NCBI RefSeq assembly: GCF_009712225.1
Contig: NZ_WASP01000006.1
Location: forward strand, 62,001-126,000
Reading direction: 5' to 3'
DNA: 64,000 bases
Source: Desulfovibrio sp.
GTDB taxonomy: Bacteria; Desulfobacterota; Desulfovibrionia; Desulfovibrionales; Desulfovibrionaceae
Position numbers and translations under genes: made by a program. The notes under the pieces are model-generated. The model made no database searches. It was not told where the DNA came from and saw only the letters and a program-made list of their open reading frames with translations. Position 1 is the stretch's first letter; each line of letters opens with the position of its first letter. This document shows positions 17,796 to 26,362 of this stretch, piece after piece.

Positions 17796-18201
17796 TATCG
17801 ATCTCCTGGATGTAGTGGGTTAAAATCGTGCTGTGGGCATCATGCTTCACCCGCACGTACTCTGCGGTAGTCCCTGCAAACTGCGATAAGGCTTTGATCG
17901 CTGTGGACACCGCGACGACCTCATATTCCGGAGCCCTTGGGGTGAGATTGTCCTTCATGAAGAGGTCCGCTAGAATTTCTGTGAACTGGGATTTACTCAG
18001 GCCCTGGCGCAACATGATGGCAAGCTTAGGATGCCCAGCTAGGTAGTCGTCTGAAACTGCCTTGCGTTTTGCCTTTTTTTCAGAGGCAGAAAGTCGGTTG
18101 CGTTTTTTCTGAAGCGTTGGAGTGGCGAAATTGGATTCACCATTTCGGGTGGCGCTAGCAACTTCGACCGTTGCACCGTTCATGATTCGGTCATTATTCA
18201 T
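17779..18201 (-). CDS. Hypothetical basic/helical protein (satellite operon)
   Basis: A 140-residue protein starting MNNDRIMNGATVEVASATRN. A basic segment (KKRNRLSASEKKAKRKAVSD, residues about 30-50) is followed by a helical region (LSKSQFTEILADLFMKD) and YEVVAVSTAIKALSQFAGTTAEYVRVK. I do not recognise the family; the basic patch suggests nucleic-acid contact. The ATG at 18201 follows AAGGAGG; the longer frame from 18300 has no site. It overlaps the next gene by 17 bases and lies 176 bases downstream of alpA, which may control it. Confidence 0.65.
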   Translation of the reverse strand: MNNDRIMNGATVEVASATRNGESNFATPTLQKKRNRLSASEKKAKRKAVSDDYLAGHPKLAIMLRQGLSKSQFTEILADLFMKDNLTPRAPEYEVVAVSTAIKALSQFAGTTAEYVRVKHDAHSTILTHYIQEIDNEHNQ

Positions 18202-18377
18202 AAATTCCTCCTTATTGACTTCCCAGTGGTGTAAGCTGATGGAGAAGCTGCAGTTAATGCCCATTGTGGTGCTCAACCATTGATTTGGCAGTGGCACCAT
18301 GCAATATGGCGCGTGTGAGTGTTTTTTCTGAACTTCGTTATTTAGTTGTCAAAGAGCAAATATGCTCGCGATGTTTG

Positions 18378-18584
18378 TTAGTTGATCCTTGACGGATCAA
18401 TGCGGTGTGCATCTAGGTATGCACTTAAGTCATAGATTCGATAGCGCACAGAACGCCCTATTTTTATATAGGGGATTCCTATGCGCTTGAAACGATGCGC
18501 ACGGAGCGTGGAAAGACTTAAGCCGGTTCGGGCTGAAACCTCTTGCTCTGTCAGACATTGACATGTTGTTTCTACGGTGGGCAT
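18378..18584 (-). CDS. alpA: AlpA-like excisionase/activator
   Basis: A 68-residue protein with a MerR-like helix-turn-helix: LTEQEVSARTGLSLSTLRAHR, then the wing RIGIPYIKIGRSVRYRIYDL and SAYLDAHRI. This is the AlpA/excisionase pattern of P4-like and other integrative elements, where it activates the integrase gene or directs excision. AAGGAGGT lies 7 bases before the ATG. It is placed between the integrase unit and the replication genes and is read in the same direction as both. Confidence 0.85.
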   Translation of the reverse strand: MPTVETTCQCLTEQEVSARTGLSLSTLRAHRFKRIGIPYIKIGRSVRYRIYDLSAYLDAHRIDPSRIN

Positions 18585-19040
18585 AGCCGACCTCCTTGGT
18601 TGAACTTGGAGCTCCGGCTTTCTAGATACAGGAAGTGAGGAGGGTGGAAAAAGCGTGTACGCCGCAAGAAAAGCTTAAATCTAGTATTGGGAATGTTTCC
18701 TATTTTATAGGTTTGTGTACTTTTCTAAAAACACACAAGGGAGACCGTGAGGGGAAAGAGAAAAGCCTCCCCTACGATCCGTTCAAAACGGTGGGGAGGC
18801 TCTTGCTCAGAATTAGATATTTCCTGCGTGAGTGTTTTCTAACATGTTTTCAGTATATTAATAGGTAATTCTGATTAAACATTTCCATAAAAGCTAGTTG
18901 TAGTGACAGTTAAAGACAACTCGGTCGTTAATCAGCGCCTCTCTAACCAATAATGTTCAGAAATACCCCGCCAGAAAATATTTTTAATTGCTCGACAACT
19001 CCATGTTTTAGTGTCGTACGATTGGGAGTTTAGGAAAAAA
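18585..19040. other. Intergenic region upstream of alpA
   Basis: No convincing gene. It contains the alpA promoter region and the terminator at 18765-18800. A 77-codon plus-strand frame at 18635-18868 has no ribosome site and spans the terminator, so I do not count it. Confidence 0.5.
18765..18800 (-). terminator. Intrinsic terminator downstream of the integrase-cargo unit
   Basis: An 8-bp GC-rich stem (18765-18772 with 18793-18800) enclosing a second small hairpin (ccgtt/aacgg). On the minus strand it is followed by TTTTCTCTTT. It is about 240 bases downstream of the cargo gene stop. Confidence 0.7.
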
Positions 19041-20033
19041 TTATTCCACATTGTTCCAATTAAATTTATATTCAAAGAAATTAATTGCGCGTCTCTTAAG
19101 CGGATTCTCTGGCGGATTATTCCTTATGCGTTTTAGATACGTTTCATTTTTTTCTGTGCCGCTAATTTTTTCAACAGCAATGTTGAATTGTTTTTTCCAC
19201 AAATCTGCACATGAAGAAAAATGGTTGCATTTTATGCAATCTTCAGACGTTGGCTTCTTACTTGGGTCACATTTAACTTGAGGAGCATGCGCTCTTTGCT
19301 TTGTAAACGCCGTGTCAAGGTCAAAATTGTTTGAAATATATAAATCATAAATTAACAACCCCGTAGTTTTATAAAATAAGTTGTTCATAGATTGTCTATA
19401 TGATCCTGATTTTGATTCCTTATGTATTTCCTTGAGAATCTTTTTTTGCGTACAATTTTTATAGTCACCCCTTGACTTAAAAAGTATGACCTGCTTTTTA
19501 ATAACATCGATGCTTTCATCAAGAGGGAGGCTTTTATCAATGCCAAAATACACATAATCCTGATTGTTATGAAATATAACCACACATCTTCTATCTATTC
19601 TGTCGAGAGCCTTGAACGATGCTGGAACGCCTTTTCCGCACTTTACCTGCATGGCAATTTCTTTCATGTCATATGGAAACGGTAAAAATGCAGCACTCAC
19701 TTTGAAAAAATTTGATATTGTAAGAAAATTTTCGATGTAGGGCTCAATAGTGACCGCAAATAAGTAAAATTTGCTCCCTTCAAATGAAATATTGTATTGA
19801 AATCCAATTTTTTTCGCTTCATATTTGTAAATAACGTCAGTAAACAAATCTATTTGCATGCCGATTGGCGTTTCTTTCTTAAAGAACGTTTTTGAAGTCT
19901 CGCATATATAATCAATGCCTTCTTCAACGGTCCCATTGTTTTTATCTGACATCTCAAAGTTGCGTTTCGCATATTCACAAAAGAAAAACGACTCTTCTAA
20001 CGTCGTCTGATCTCGGTGTGACTCTGGCATCAT
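19041..20033 (-). CDS. Unknown cargo protein coupled to the integrase gene
   Basis: A 330-residue protein of unknown family. The N-terminal two thirds alternates strands and helices (IGFQYNISFEGSKFYLFAVTIEPYIENFLTI, shown only to mark its start at about residue 75), without membrane segments. Near residues 254-277 is a cysteine group (C-x9-C-x2-C-x5-C in KCDPSKK...EDCIKCNHFSSC) that could bind zinc or an iron-sulfur cluster. Codon use is very AT-rich. Its ATG overlaps the integrase stop (ATGA), so it is made with the integrase. Integrase-linked genes of this kind in satellites are often defence or regulatory cargo, but nothing here proves that. Confidence 0.7.
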   Translation of the reverse strand: MMPESHRDQTTLEESFFFCEYAKRNFEMSDKNNGTVEEGIDYICETSKTFFKKETPIGMQIDLFTDVIYKYEAKKIGFQYNISFEGSKFYLFAVTIEPYIENFLTISNFFKVSAAFLPFPYDMKEIAMQVKCGKGVPASFKALDRIDRRCVVIFHNNQDYVYFGIDKSLPLDESIDVIKKQVILFKSRGDYKNCTQKKILKEIHKESKSGSYRQSMNNLFYKTTGLLIYDLYISNNFDLDTAFTKQRAHAPQVKCDPSKKPTSEDCIKCNHFSSCADLWKKQFNIAVEKISGTEKNETYLKRIRNNPPENPLKRRAINFFEYKFNWNNVE

Positions 20034-21178
20034 TTTTTCTCCGTATCCATGTCAAATATCTCATCAGCAACACTGGCCGCCCTCAGCATTGCCTCATCGG
20101 CAAGATGGGCGTACCTCTGCGTCATTTGCGGATTGGAATGAGTCAAAAGTTTTTGTAATGTGTATAGGTCGACCTTTCCAGTGGAGGCAAGAAGTGAAGC
20201 ATAAGCATGCCGCAATCCATGCAGAGGGCGAAAGTCGTCTGGAAGTCCCGCGTGTTGTTTTACGCGAACAGCAATTTTTCGGAAATCTTTGCGTTGTCCA
20301 CCGCTTTTTCCTGGAAAAATGAAAGGGCTCTCGGTTGAAGAAATATTTTGCAAGATAGCCCGTGCTGCACGTGAAAGGGGGATACGCTCTGATTTGCCTT
20401 TCTTCGCAACCTCGCCTCGCAACAAAATAAATCCGTTTTCATAGTCAATATCGGTCCATCGCAGTGCCATCAGGGCGCCTTTACGCATTCCTGTAACTAA
20501 TGCAAGGCGTAAGAATGCTGCAGCATCTTGATCAGGCTCCCTGTCAATTGCTTCCAAGTATTTTTTGAGCTGATCTGCGGTAAGGCTTTCCGTTTTTTGG
20601 TTATCAACCTTTGGCATTTCAAAGTGAAGTTTTGAAGGGTCTGGTGCTGAGCAGAGCCCTTTTTTTACGCCGAACATAATTATACGGCGGAGCAGAGCAA
20701 GGACGTGCTTTGTTGTTTGTGGGCTTCTACCTGTTTTGAGAAGTCTATGGCGGAGTTTGTCAACATCAATAGTTGTTATTTCATTAGGAATTTTGTCTTT
20801 AAATATGTCTTTCAAATGGAGGTTGAAGCGCAATCTGTCTGTTTTCGTGTCTTTTCTGTCTGGAAATGCTTGTTGATACTGGTCCCACAATCTAGCAATG
20901 GTCGGTTTGGCAGCTTCTGCGGTCTTGGTCGCGAGTGTTGCTTGGCGAATTTCTTTGCGAGATAGGCGTTTGCCTTCTATACGTTCCGCCCTGATACCAG
21001 ATGCTCGTGCGGGAGTCATATCATCAGCATACTGTCTTCCAACCTTTTCCTCAACAACTTTGCCGTCTTGCTTAAAGACAATGTAATATATGCGCTCCTC
21101 GCCGGGCCGACCTTTTCGTTGGGCAATTCGGTAAAAGACCCCCGGGTAATTCGTCTTCATGCGTGTGCGCTCTGCCAT
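20030..21178 (-). CDS. int: Tyrosine recombinase / phage-type integrase
   Basis: A 382-residue integrase of the P4-like kind. The N-terminus is an arm-binding segment, the middle (about 95-190) a SAM-like core-binding domain (PTIARLWDQYQQAFPDRKD), and the C-terminal half the catalytic domain with Arg in TGMRKGALMALRW, Lys in the hairpin after it, HGLRHAYAS (His-x-x-Arg), the later LLTHSN His and the nucleophile Tyr in MTQRYAHLAD. All five catalytic positions are present, so it should be active. It lies 155 bases from the tRNA-Glu fragment, reading away from it, the usual position next to an attachment site. Start ATG 21178 follows AGGAG. Confidence 0.93.
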   Translation of the reverse strand: MAERTRMKTNYPGVFYRIAQRKGRPGEERIYYIVFKQDGKVVEEKVGRQYADDMTPARASGIRAERIEGKRLSRKEIRQATLATKTAEAAKPTIARLWDQYQQAFPDRKDTKTDRLRFNLHLKDIFKDKIPNEITTIDVDKLRHRLLKTGRSPQTTKHVLALLRRIIMFGVKKGLCSAPDPSKLHFEMPKVDNQKTESLTADQLKKYLEAIDREPDQDAAAFLRLALVTGMRKGALMALRWTDIDYENGFILLRGEVAKKGKSERIPLSRAARAILQNISSTESPFIFPGKSGGQRKDFRKIAVRVKQHAGLPDDFRPLHGLRHAYASLLASTGKVDLYTLQKLLTHSNPQMTQRYAHLADEAMLRAASVADEIFDMDTEKK

Positions 21179-21333
21179 AGTGCCTTCTCCTATCCAAAAA
21201 TTCCAACCTTATTTCCAACCTTTTATGTATTACTAGTTGCCAAAAGATGTGACTAGGTGCAAGTGGTTAATTTCTATCTATGTGAAAATGAAAGATAATA
21301 AAAATTAATGATAGCTATGGCAAATTAAGATCA

Positions 21334-21382
21334 GCGGCCTCTCAAGCCGCTAAGACGGGTTCAAATCCCGTTGGTGACGCCA
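21334..21382 (+). other. 3' half of tRNA-Glu(CUC), probable attachment site of the island
   Basis: The segment contains an anticodon stem-loop (5-bp stem gcggc/gccgc, loop CTCTCAA, anticodon CUC), a 4-base variable region, a T arm (acggg-TTCAAAT-cccgt), the 3' acceptor half TGGTGAC, discriminator G and CCA. The 5' half (acceptor GTCACCA, D arm) is missing upstream, so this is not a functional gene. Integrases of this class recombine at tRNA 3' ends and leave such a copy at one end; its orientation places the island to its left. Confidence 0.8.
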
Positions 21383-21439
21383 GTTTTTGGGTGATTGTAG
21401 TTTTGCGTGCGCAAAATTATGCGCAAAACTCATTTTTTG

Positions 21440-21478
21440 GGGCGTGAAGGGTGCAACCTTCGCGCCCTTTCTTTTTTT
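21440..21478 (+). terminator. Intrinsic terminator behind the tRNA fragment
   Basis: An 11-bp stem with one G-U pair (21440-21450 with 21457-21467) followed by a T-rich run. It lies 57 bases after the tRNA CCA and is probably the original terminator of the tRNA gene, now separated from it by the island. Confidence 0.8.
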
Positions 21479-21982
21479 GTAAAAACTGATTTATTTTTTC
21501 TGGTTGCACCCAATGGCCTGCTCTGGCGTGCTGTAGCAGCGGAGACTGCATGTCGCAGTATGATTTGTACTGCGAAAGGCAGGTGTAATCCATTGTAACG
21601 TATTATGGTTGCAGGCAAGTTGCGGATAGTGGGCATAACGGACAGCTTGATCTGATGGTTGCAACGATCTGCGACATCATGTGCTGTCTGGCACGGTACT
21701 CCTTGCCAGCTTCCAGTTCCGTCCATAAAGGCATGCCCGCCATCCTAGAATTAGTCCTTTGTGTTGAGGATTAAAGCTTAGCAGGCTGTACAACCATCTG
21801 GACTATTTCTTTTGTACACGATTCTCGGGCCCGAATGCTCTTGCCGGTCGCGCGCGGCGTGCAACTGGCTGGCGTGATAAGTCTCCATCATTCTGGTATT
21901 GCACATAAAAATTTTTCAATGCAATATGCGCGCGGTCAGAATGGTAGCGGAACTGTTTGGGTTTTCAATCTGGTATCTTATG

Positions 21983-22011
21983 TTGACAAGAATACCAAAT
22001 ATGGCATGATC
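21983..22011 (+). promoter_or_regulatory. Candidate sigma-70 promoter
   Basis: TTGACA at 21983-21988 is followed, 16-17 bases later, by a -10-like CATGAT/ATGATC. A terminator lies only about 30 bases beyond, so it may drive a very short RNA. Confidence 0.4.
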
Positions 22012-22040
22012 CTGCCACCTCAACTGTTTATTTTTTGCGA

Positions 22041-22065
22041 AGCCCCGGTCCGTGCCGGGGTTTTG
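22041..22065 (+). terminator. Short GC-rich intrinsic terminator
   Basis: A 6-bp stem CCCCGG/CCGGGG with a 6-base loop and TTTT. No plus-strand gene precedes it. Confidence 0.65.
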
Positions 22066-22225
22066 CATTTTTGCCGACACGGCAGTTCTGCCGCACGGAC
22101 CAGCATTTTCTTCAATATTCCGTATCGTTCCAGTGCGATGAACCAGCCTGCTGCCTTGCCTCACCATGCATAGTTATCGGGGCAGGGCGGCGTCTGGCCA
22201 CATGCCGGGCCAGCGGGGATAATAA

Positions 22226-22269
22226 AAAAACCGCCCAGCTGCCCATTATCAGGCAACTGCGCGGTTTTT
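22226..22269 (-). terminator. Bidirectional terminator of the lysA cluster
   Basis: Long stem with small mismatches (22226-22243 with 22252-22269), flanked by A runs on the left and T runs on the right, so it can act on both strands. It ends the minus-strand lysA-MATE-DUF2156 unit, 28 bases after its last stop. Confidence 0.8.
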
Positions 22270-22297
22270 CTGCTGCTCAGAATTATGCTGTCAGCGG

Positions 22298-23191
22298 TCA
22301 GCTATTGCGAATGCACACCTTGTATTTACGCAAAAAGTCGGCGGGCAGATAGGTCATCTTGGCCTGGCGCAGGCCTTCTTCGTCCAGATCCTGCGCCCGG
22401 TTGATGTAGGTAAAGCCCTGCCCAGCGTTGCGGGAGAACAGGCAGTTGATGGTCTGGTACACGCCCTTGAAGCCGTTGAGGCCTTTTTCATAATGCACGC
22501 CAAGGTTTGCGCCGTCGAGGTTTTCACCCACGCTAAAGGCCACCATCTTGCCGTCCACATAGAGCGAGCCGCCCACAAGACCAGTAAAACAGTTCCAGTG
22601 GCTGAGCACGCGGTTGATGGCTTCGTTTTCTGCCCGCAGCGAGGGCGATTCTTCGCATTCGTGCCACTGACACCAGTCGTCCTGCACAGCCAGCACGTCC
22701 TCCACCATGGCGTCGTCAAGCGTGTGGTAGTTCGGCTCGCCGTAGGCTTTTACATAGCTGTTGAAATGGTTGCGCTTTTTGTGAAAGCGGTTGCCCGGCA
22801 GCTCGGCCAGTTCTTCCTGCTTGTACAGGTATTCCCACTGCCCACGGTCTTCCTGCGCGTCCACAAGGCCGGGCAGGTCGCGCTGCCAGATTTCAAGCAG
22901 TTTTTCGGGCACACGGGTAATGTTGTGGGCTTCGGGATTGAAACCGCAGGGCAAAAGGTCTTTCCACGAAACGGCGTTCCAGTCGCCCACTGGTGCCCAG
23001 CAAACCTGATAGGGGCGCGTCTGGCGTATCCAGCACAGGTTGTCGTCAAAGCACCATTCAAGGCCGTAATAGTCCTGCCAACCCCAGAGGTTGGCCAGTG
23101 TGTAGTCCAGCGAGCGCTGGGGCGTACGGGCCCACAGTTCGTAATATTGCTGGCGTCCGTCCAAACTGACAGGCGTAAAGGTTTTGCTCAC
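22298..23191 (-). CDS. DUF2156 (phosphatidylglycerol lysyltransferase-like) protein
   Basis: A ~297-residue protein resembling the GNAT-like C-terminal domain of phosphatidylglycerol lysyltransferases (DUF2156). The acyltransferase-like core includes KKRNHFNSYVKAYGEP, LVGGSLYVDGKMVAFSVGE and a C-terminal FTYINRAQDLDEEGLRQAKMTYLPA that matches the end of the family. There are no membrane helices, so it is a cytoplasmic member without the flippase part. GTG at 23191 follows GAGGAG with 6 bases between; the longer frame from 23248 adds an unlikely cysteine-rich leader. It is the last gene of the lysA-MATE group, an interesting link because the substrate of relatives is lysyl-tRNA, but the acceptor here is unknown. 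Confidence 0.8.
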   Translation of the reverse strand: MSKTFTPVSLDGRQQYYELWARTPQRSLDYTLANLWGWQDYYGLEWCFDDNLCWIRQTRPYQVCWAPVGDWNAVSWKDLLPCGFNPEAHNITRVPEKLLEIWQRDLPGLVDAQEDRGQWEYLYKQEELAELPGNRFHKKRNHFNSYVKAYGEPNYHTLDDAMVEDVLAVQDDWCQWHECEESPSLRAENEAINRVLSHWNCFTGLVGGSLYVDGKMVAFSVGENLDGANLGVHYEKGLNGFKGVYQTINCLFSRNAGQGFTYINRAQDLDEEGLRQAKMTYLPADFLRKYKVCIRNS

Positions 23192-23280
23192 GGTTGTCTC
23201 CTCGCGTCCAAATGCACAGATGCACGCCAGTGCGCGGGCGCATGCCACGGTGGCCGCTGCTGCGGCCTCTCAGGCGGTAT

Positions 23281-24693
23281 TTATGGGGTTTGCGGCTGGC
23301 GGGAACGGCTCATGGCAAAGCGCGTCCAGTCGCGGAACAGCACCACGTAGAGCATGATGCAGGTTTGCAGAATCTGGGATACGAGCATGGCCACAAACAC
23401 GCCAGAGGCTGTACCCCAGAGAATGTGGCCGAGCAGCCAGCCCAGGGGCAGACGCACCACCCAGAAGCTGCCGCCAAAAATCATGAGATTGTACTTGGTG
23501 GCTCCGGCCCCCGTCATCACGCCGCCCATGACCGTGCTGGCTATGGAAAATGGCGTGGAGAGCAGATTGTAGGTAAGGTAGCTCACAATCTGGGCCTGCG
23601 TGCCCGGTTCCTGCGAGAGCAGATGGGCAATCTCCTGCCGAAAAGGCCAGAGCAGGGCGGCCATAAAAGTCATGGTTACAGCCGCAAGGCCTACCATGTT
23701 GAGGGCCACGCGCCGCGCCTCTGCGGGCTTGCCGGCACCCAGGCTGTTGCCCACCAGCACGGCCACGCTCATGTTAAAGGCCATGCCCGGTAAAAACAGC
23801 AGGGCCTCGACCCTCAGACCGGCGTTAAGCCCGGCAAGTGCGTTGACGCTGTCGGCGGGCAGCGAGGCCACCAGTACAAACAGGGTCATGTAGCCAGACT
23901 GCCACACAATCTGCGCAGCACCCGCTGGCAGTGCTACCTTGAGCAGATAGGGCAGGCCAGACTTGAGCCAGCGCAGCGATGGCAGTGAAGAGCGGCCCAG
24001 ATAGCCGGAATGCGCCAGCAGTGCGCAGTTGCACACCGCACCCAGATACTGCGCGCCCACGTTGGCCCATATCAGGCCCATGTAGCCCATGTTGGGCATG
24101 CCAAACCAGCCAAGTCCGAGGCCAAGGCAGGCCACCAGATTGCACAGGCATACGCCCGTGGCAACCCACAGGGGGGGCAGCACCTGCCGTGTGGCGCGAA
24201 ACATGACCCCGGTTGAGGCGTACAGATACTGAGCGGGCAGGCCCAGCATGCTGACGGCCCACATCTCGCTGGTTTGCGGCATGATGCTTTTGGGCACCAT
24301 GAGCATGCGCAGGATGCCGTCGCTGAAAAAAGCGGCTGCCAGGGCCACAGCAAAACCGAGACCCAGGCAGCCGATAACCGTCGTACCAATATAGCGTTGC
24401 GCGCGCATGACCTTGAGCGCACCCAGCGACTGGCTTACAGCCGCTGTTGCGCCGCTCGATATGGCCATGGCAACCACCATCAGCAGTATGCCGCACTGGT
24501 TTACCATGCCCAGCGCCGCCTGCACGTCCGCGCTTATCTGGCCCGCAACCCACACCGCCACAAAGCCCATGAAGAACATAAGGTACATCATGAGCATCTG
24601 GGGCCAGGTAAGCCGCCAGATTGCGCGGGGAGAAGTGCTCAGGTCGGGCGCGGGCCGGGCCTGCTGCGCGGGAATGCCGCGTGATTGTGTCAC
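23281..24693 (-). CDS. MATE family efflux transporter
   Basis: A 470-residue inner-membrane protein with about 12 hydrophobic helices, starting MLMMYLMFFMGFVAVWVAG after a ~25-residue cytoplasmic tail. Family sequences include GQISADVQAALGMVNQ in helix 1-2, AISSGATAAVSQSLGA in helix 2-3 and the mirrored repeat NMSVAVLVGNSLGAGKPAEARR in the second half. MATE proteins export cationic drugs or metabolites in exchange for Na+ or H+. The gene starts one base after the lysA stop and so shares its transcript. A metabolite-export role tied to lysine is possible but unproven. Confidence 0.92.
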   Translation of the reverse strand: MTQSRGIPAQQARPAPDLSTSPRAIWRLTWPQMLMMYLMFFMGFVAVWVAGQISADVQAALGMVNQCGILLMVVAMAISSGATAAVSQSLGALKVMRAQRYIGTTVIGCLGLGFAVALAAAFFSDGILRMLMVPKSIMPQTSEMWAVSMLGLPAQYLYASTGVMFRATRQVLPPLWVATGVCLCNLVACLGLGLGWFGMPNMGYMGLIWANVGAQYLGAVCNCALLAHSGYLGRSSLPSLRWLKSGLPYLLKVALPAGAAQIVWQSGYMTLFVLVASLPADSVNALAGLNAGLRVEALLFLPGMAFNMSVAVLVGNSLGAGKPAEARRVALNMVGLAAVTMTFMAALLWPFRQEIAHLLSQEPGTQAQIVSYLTYNLLSTPFSIASTVMGGVMTGAGATKYNLMIFGGSFWVVRLPLGWLLGHILWGTASGVFVAMLVSQILQTCIMLYVVLFRDWTRFAMSRSRQPQTP

Positions 24694-24694
24694 A

Positions 24695-25963
24695 TTAATC
24701 CATCAGGCAGCGCGCAAGATCCTCAAGGGTTTCGCGGCGGCGGATAAGTTTGGCAGTGCCGTCGCTTTGAATGAGAACTTCAGCAGGGCGACGACGCTGG
24801 TTGTAGTTGGAACCCATAGTAAATCCATAAGCTCCGGCGTCAAGTACCCCAAGCACATCTCCCTCGCAAATAACGGGCAGTTCGCGTTCTTTTGCAAGGA
24901 TGTCACCACTTTCGCAAATATTGCCCACAATGGTCTGCACCATGTTCTTGCGCGCCTGCTTGTCGGCGCCGTAGATCTCCACATCGTGGAATGAATCATA
25001 CATGGCCGGGCGCACCAGCACGTTGAAACCAAGGTTGGTGCCCACATAGCGCTTGTCGCCGTTGTTTTTCACGGCATACACAGAGCCCAGCAGCACGCAG
25101 CATTCGGCGGCCACATAGCGGCCCGGCTCAACGAGGAAGCGGCCCTTGTAACCAGATTTTTCAGACCAGCCGTTGATAAGCGCGTGCAGGCGGCTGCCAA
25201 GGTCGGCCATGCTCAGACGGGCCTGCCCCTCGTACTTGTGGTAAGGAATGCCAAAGCCGCCGCCAAAGTCGATAACTTCAAGCTTGGCGAGCATGCTGGC
25301 GGGCAGGCGGTCGGCAAGGTGCAGCAGCACTTCGGCGGCGTCGAGGTACCCGTCGGGCTCCATAAAGAGCGAACCGATGTGCTGGTTGATGCCCGCAAGG
25401 GTGAGGTCGTGCTTTTCAAGCAGGGCAAACACTTCGTCCAGCTTGTCGGGGGTGACGCCAAATTTGGTGTCCTTGCCCGCGGTGATAACCTTGGCATGGT
25501 GCCCAGCGCCAATGCCGGGGTTAAAGCGCACCATAACCTTGCCGCCCCTGTTGATGCGGCCAAGGGTATCGAGCTGCGAGAGCGAATCAACGCTGATAAG
25601 CAGGCCGCGAGAAACGGCGTTTTTGAGTTCGGCCTCGGAATTGTTGTTGGAAATGTACAGAATTTCTGACGGGGTAAAACCGGCCAGTTCGTCCATGTAC
25701 AGTTCGCCGGGGCTCATGGCGTCCACCACCAGGCCTTCTTCGCGCACAATGCGCAGCAGGGCAGGGGTGGCATTGGCCTTAACGGAATAGTTCACGCCGA
25801 AACCGGGGTGCTTGGAAAGGCCAGTAAGGTCGCGGCAACGCTGCCGCAGCACGTTCTCGTTGTAAACATACAGGGGCGTGCCAAAGGTTTCAGCCAGCTC
25901 GCGGGGGGTGTGGCGGCCATAAAAGTTGCATTCGTCGGTGTACGTGGAGCGGATGTCGGACAT
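24695..25963 (-). CDS. lysA: Diaminopimelate decarboxylase
   Basis: A 422-residue fold-III PLP enzyme that decarboxylates meso-diaminopimelate to L-lysine, the last step of lysine synthesis. The PLP lysine is Lys62 in NYSVKAN; other hallmarks are GINQHIGS, VIDFGGGFGIPY (phosphate binding), EPGRYVAAE and, at the dimer interface, NICESGD, whose Cys binds substrate. DAGAYGFTMGSNYN closes the site. Length agrees with the family. It is the first gene of a minus-strand group with a MATE transporter and a DUF2156 protein. The 400 bases to the divergent isomerase gene should hold its promoter. Confidence 0.97.
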   Translation of the reverse strand: MSDIRSTYTDECNFYGRHTPRELAETFGTPLYVYNENVLRQRCRDLTGLSKHPGFGVNYSVKANATPALLRIVREEGLVVDAMSPGELYMDELAGFTPSEILYISNNNSEAELKNAVSRGLLISVDSLSQLDTLGRINRGGKVMVRFNPGIGAGHHAKVITAGKDTKFGVTPDKLDEVFALLEKHDLTLAGINQHIGSLFMEPDGYLDAAEVLLHLADRLPASMLAKLEVIDFGGGFGIPYHKYEGQARLSMADLGSRLHALINGWSEKSGYKGRFLVEPGRYVAAECCVLLGSVYAVKNNGDKRYVGTNLGFNVLVRPAMYDSFHDVEIYGADKQARKNMVQTIVGNICESGDILAKERELPVICEGDVLGVLDAGAYGFTMGSNYNQRRRPAEVLIQSDGTAKLIRRRETLEDLARCLMD

Positions 25964-26362
25964 AAAAATACCTCTGAAAGATTGCGTGAGCCGCCCAGAC
26001 CAGAGCGGAATTTTCCCGTTGAGAGCAATTGTTGATTATCTGTTCGGTTTCCTGCTCTGTCAAGTGCGCTGGCAGGTGTTGCAGCCGCTTGCACAGCCAG
26101 CCGTGGTGCAAAACAGGGCCGCGCAAAGCATGCAAGCAGGGGCTTGCAACGGTGTGCGGTCAAAGTCCGCAAACCCGCGCGAACAAGGGGCTGACGGGCA
26201 CTTCCCGCAGTACAACATTGACAGAAACCCCCTGTCATGTTTTGCTTGTACTTTACAATGGGGCGTTATTCTTTTCGCGGGCGGCTTGTGCCTGCGCAGT
26301 GCCGGCCGCCAATGTGGCCAGGTGGTGCAGCAGACCGCCCATACACACTATATGGAGTAGTT

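Larger units (their letters stand above)
21479..22297. other. Intergenic region right of the island
   Basis: I see no gene with a credible start and protein-like sequence. The region holds one possible promoter-terminator pair (21983-22065) and, at its right end, the terminator of the minus-strand DUF2156 gene. Confidence 0.5.

Noticed and set aside
18635..18868. 77-codon plus-strand frame beside alpA
   Set aside because: It crosses an intrinsic terminator, lacks a ribosome site and has no protein-like pattern.
21334..21382. Considered as a functional tRNA-Glu gene
   Set aside because: No 5' acceptor half or D arm is present upstream, so only the 3' half exists.
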